Origin: Chloracidobacterium sp.
GTDB lineage: Bacteria; Acidobacteriota; Blastocatellia; Pyrinomonadales; Pyrinomonadaceae
Reading direction: 5' to 3'
DNA: 64,000 nt
Assembly: GCA_016711345.1 (NCBI GenBank)
Contig: JADJTD010000001.1
Location: 3,908,001 to 3,972,000, forward strand
A model generated the notes under the pieces. It saw nothing but the letters and a program-made list of their open reading frames with translations. It had not been told where the DNA came from and ran no database searches. Shown piece after piece: positions 61,733 through 64,000 of this stretch (its first letter is position 1; every line of letters starts with the position of its first letter). Position numbers and translations under genes: made by a program.

Positions 61733-63184
61733 CTACCCCTCCAAATCAAATTTCTCTAGTAACTTTTCGACCACCTTCTCGGTTCGCACACCACGAGATC
61801 CTTTTACAAGGATCACATCGCCTTTTTCAACTAATCCAATAAGCAATTCGGCCGCTGCATATGAATCCCCAACAAATTCTGCTGCTGCAAGGCCCGCAGA
61901 TTTCGACCCCTCAACCAATTCAGCCGCCTGTCCGCGAACCCCGATGAGCATATTGATTTTGGTCTTTGCAATAAGCTCTCCGGTTTCGTGATGAATCTTT
62001 TTCTCATCCGGCCCCAGCTCAAGCATTTCACCTGCAACAACGATCTTGCGCCGGTCGCCCGCACCATCGACGAGCGTTTCTATCATCGACATCAACGCCG
62101 CCGGATTCGAATTGTATGAGTCGTTAATAACAGTAAATCCATTCTTAAAATGCAAAATTTCACCGCGTTGGGGTGGAGCCGCAACAGTCTCAAAACTTGC
62201 GGCGATATCATCAATGGCCATCCCAAAACTAAGCCCTACTGCGGCAGCGGCCAAGCCGTTTAGTATATTGTGTTTTCCATTGAGAGGAAATATAACCTCA
62301 GCATTCTGTTGACCAAAAACAATGGTGAATTTAGTTTCGCCAAATCTGTCAAATTTAATATTCTCAGCCCGAACATCCGCTGCTTTTTCGATGCCGAAAG
62401 TGATCGTGCGGCCTTTGCTCAGCCAATGCATCTCCGCAACTCTCGGATCATCAGCATTCAATACCGCGGTGCCGCCAGCCTTCATGCCTTCGACAAGTTC
62501 CGCCTTGGCTTTAGCTACATTCTCAATGGAACCAAGATGCTCGACATGAACCGACAACACATTCAATTCGACTGCAACATCCGGCGGCGTAATACGGCAA
62601 AGACGCTGTATCTCATTCATCGGCGTTGACATACCCATTTCGAGAACAGCAACGTCATAACTTGGGTCAGAGGCAAGCTTCAGAACGGTCAACGGATGGC
62701 CAAGACCGTTATTGTAATTCTTGATATTGCGAAGGACTTTTCTGCCGCTTGCTTCCAAAACGTGAGCGGTAAGTTCTTTTGCAGTCGTTTTCCCTGCACT
62801 ACCTGTGATCGCAACAACCGGCTTATTCCATTCACGATAGACTCCATGAGCGAGCCTCTGAAACGCGGCAATCACATCATCAACAAATATCAAACGATCG
62901 CGATATGGATCAAGTTGAAACTGGTGCTCCTCAAACCTGTCACCGCGAACAACGCACGCCGTCGCTCCTTTCGCAAAAGCGTCAGGAACATACTTCGTAG
63001 AATCATCAAAATCGCCGTTGAATCCGTTGTTACGATAATCCGGTTGGGACAATGCAAAAAAAACATCACCGCTCTTGCACTCGCGCGTATCGATAGCAAA
63101 AGAACCCACTTCGCGTTGACGCAAAGCGGGATCAAGATCGAGCGCGGCTGCATTCATATATTCAATAGCGGTTTCAAGTTTCAA
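61733..63184 (-). CDS. murF: UDP-MurNAc-tripeptide--D-Ala-D-Ala ligase
   Basis: Adds D-Ala-D-Ala to the stem peptide. It has N-terminal SFAIDTRECKSGDVFFAL, ATP loop AITGSAGKTTAKELTAHVL, NYNNGLGHPLTVL, ELNVLSVHVEHLGSIENVAKAK and INDSYNSNPAALMSMI. 483 residues, normal. The start is TTG at 63182-63184, 11 nt inside the end of ftsI, with AAGAG just upstream; rare TTG use and overlap suggest translational coupling. It follows ftsI directly, without murE. Confidence 0.96.
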   Translation of the reverse strand: MKLETAIEYMNAAALDLDPALRQREVGSFAIDTRECKSGDVFFALSQPDYRNNGFNGDFDDSTKYVPDAFAKGATACVVRGDRFEEHQFQLDPYRDRLIFVDDVIAAFQRLAHGVYREWNKPVVAITGSAGKTTAKELTAHVLEASGRKVLRNIKNYNNGLGHPLTVLKLASDPSYDVAVLEMGMSTPMNEIQRLCRITPPDVAVELNVLSVHVEHLGSIENVAKAKAELVEGMKAGGTAVLNADDPRVAEMHWLSKGRTITFGIEKAADVRAENIKFDRFGETKFTIVFGQQNAEVIFPLNGKHNILNGLAAAAVGLSFGMAIDDIAASFETVAAPPQRGEILHFKNGFTVINDSYNSNPAALMSMIETLVDGAGDRRKIVVAGEMLELGPDEKKIHHETGELIAKTKINMLIGVRGQAAELVEGSKSAGLAAAEFVGDSYAAAELLIGLVEKGDVILVKGSRGVRTEKVVEKLLEKFDLEG

Positions 63185-64000
63185 AGTTACTCTTATCTAT
63201 CCATTCCAAATATCTAAAATCAAATCGCCGTTTTATCAGAGCGGTCAACTTGCCAGCTTCGGAAATTTTCTTCTCGTTTGTTTTCTTAACAGGTTTATCC
63301 TTACCAGCAGAAGGCGTTACGGTTTTAGGCTTAGAGATTGAGTCCTGTTTAACCTCTGCCTTTGCGTCTGCGGGCTTCGCAGTTTTAATGTCTTTTGCAG
63401 GTGCACGAGGAATGTCATTTGCCACAAGGGCTTCCGGTTTGACAGGGGCATCCGTTGCAACCTTCATTTCGGTAAGAATCTGTTGGGCGATCTCTCGAAA
63501 CACCGGCGCCGAAACCATTCCACCATCGCGTGCTCCGCCTTTTGGCTCGTCCATCACAACACCCACTACGATCTCCGGGTTATCTGCCGGAGCCATGCCT
63601 ATGAATGAAGAGATATATTTCGACGAATCGACTGATTTCGTCTTAGGATTGTACTTCCATGCAGTTCCTGTTTTCCCGGCAACAGTATATCCGTTCAGCT
63701 GTGCCCTGCGACCGGTACCGTCCAAAACCACTTGACGCAACATCGTTCGCAGATGCTGTGCAGTTTCAGCCTTAACTACCTGAGTTTGCTGGGGTTGTGT
63801 CACTATTACAGGTTGTTCATCCGACCGGCGAATTTCCTTAATAATGTGCGGCTGGTTCCTGACTCCGTTATTTGCTATCGTCGCAAAAGCAGTTACCATT
63901 TGCAACGCCGTTACGCTGATTTCATAACCGATCGACATCGACGCAAGCGAGTCGCCATTCCACTTGTCCACCGGCCGAACGATACCTTGTGTTTCCGCCG
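63174..64000 (-). CDS. ftsI: Division-specific penicillin-binding protein FtsI (PBP3), C-terminal part, cut by window edge
   Basis: Transpeptidase that cross-links septal peptidoglycan. The visible 275 residues begin AETQGIVRPVDKWNGDSLASMSIGYEISVTALQM, and the third active-site motif KTGTA is in YTVAGKTGTAWKYNP. The SxxK and SxN motifs lie outside the window. After the transpeptidase domain comes an Ala/Lys/Pro-rich tail of about 90 residues (ARAPAKDIKTAKPADAKAEVK ...) and no PASTA domain. The frame is open to the window edge. Its stop overlaps the start of murF. Confidence 0.95.
   Translation of the reverse strand, partial: AETQGIVRPVDKWNGDSLASMSIGYEISVTALQMVTAFATIANNGVRNQPHIIKEIRRSDEQPVIVTQPQQTQVVKAETAQHLRTMLRQVVLDGTGRRAQLNGYTVAGKTGTAWKYNPKTKSVDSSKYISSFIGMAPADNPEIVVGVVMDEPKGGARDGGMVSAPVFREIAQQILTEMKVATDAPVKPEALVANDIPRAPAKDIKTAKPADAKAEVKQDSISKPKTVTPSAGKDKPVKKTNEKKISEAGKLTALIKRRFDFRYLEWIDKSNFET

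Overview
The window looks like a chromosomal segment of a Gram-negative member of the Acidobacteriota, probably a Blastocatellia/Pyrinomonadaceae-type lineage. This is inferred from gene content: a von Willebrand A protein of the type described from Acidobacteria, winged-helix/TPR regulators, a very large bacterial alpha-2-macroglobulin, KdsD (LPS synthesis), FtsQ/FtsA, PilT, and many short dispersed palindromic repeats. Base composition is moderate. No phage, complete insertion sequence, CRISPR array or rRNA was seen.

Layout. 1-11.5 kb: a partial tgt, a MauE/double-thioredoxin fusion, a beta-barrel candidate, der, DinB, a Gln-rich secreted protein, an ATP-grasp enzyme, pilT, and pspA with a membrane partner. 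11.5-20.8 kb: an 874-nt gene-poor stretch carrying an inverted repeat, then alpha-2-macroglobulin, an NTF2-like secreted protein and kdsD. 20.8-25.4 kb: a PH/TPR membrane protein, a YfgM-like protein, and an ECF sigma factor with its anti-sigma factor, separated by a 262-bp inverted-repeat-bounded element. 25.5-38.6 kb: two large secreted proteins that share a dockerin-like plus cohesin-like C-terminal module, a winged-helix/TPR regulator, a Ser/Thr kinase operon, a VWA protein and tRNA-Arg(ACG). 38.9-47 kb: an NtrY/NtrX-like two-component system with a small membrane protein translationally coupled between the two, a CPBP protease, nadC and several orphans, including a small reading frame made almost entirely of 21-bp repeats. 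47-64 kb: valS, a response regulator, pdxA, and a division/cell-wall (dcw) cluster on the minus strand reading ftsI-murF-mraY-murD-ftsW-murG-murC-ftsQ-ftsA-ftsZ. murE is missing from its usual place, and murB and ddl are also absent.

The most striking signal is a set of short dispersed repeat families. They sit between convergent genes, where they could act as two-way terminators. They also appear inside or at the ends of coding sequences, in frame: alpha-2-macroglobulin, valS, a cohesin protein, and the C-termini of FtsW, a CPBP protease and the anti-sigma factor. One of these insertions can be demonstrated within the window, because a paralogous protein lacks it.

Functional assignments come from motifs read by eye. 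No database search was run.
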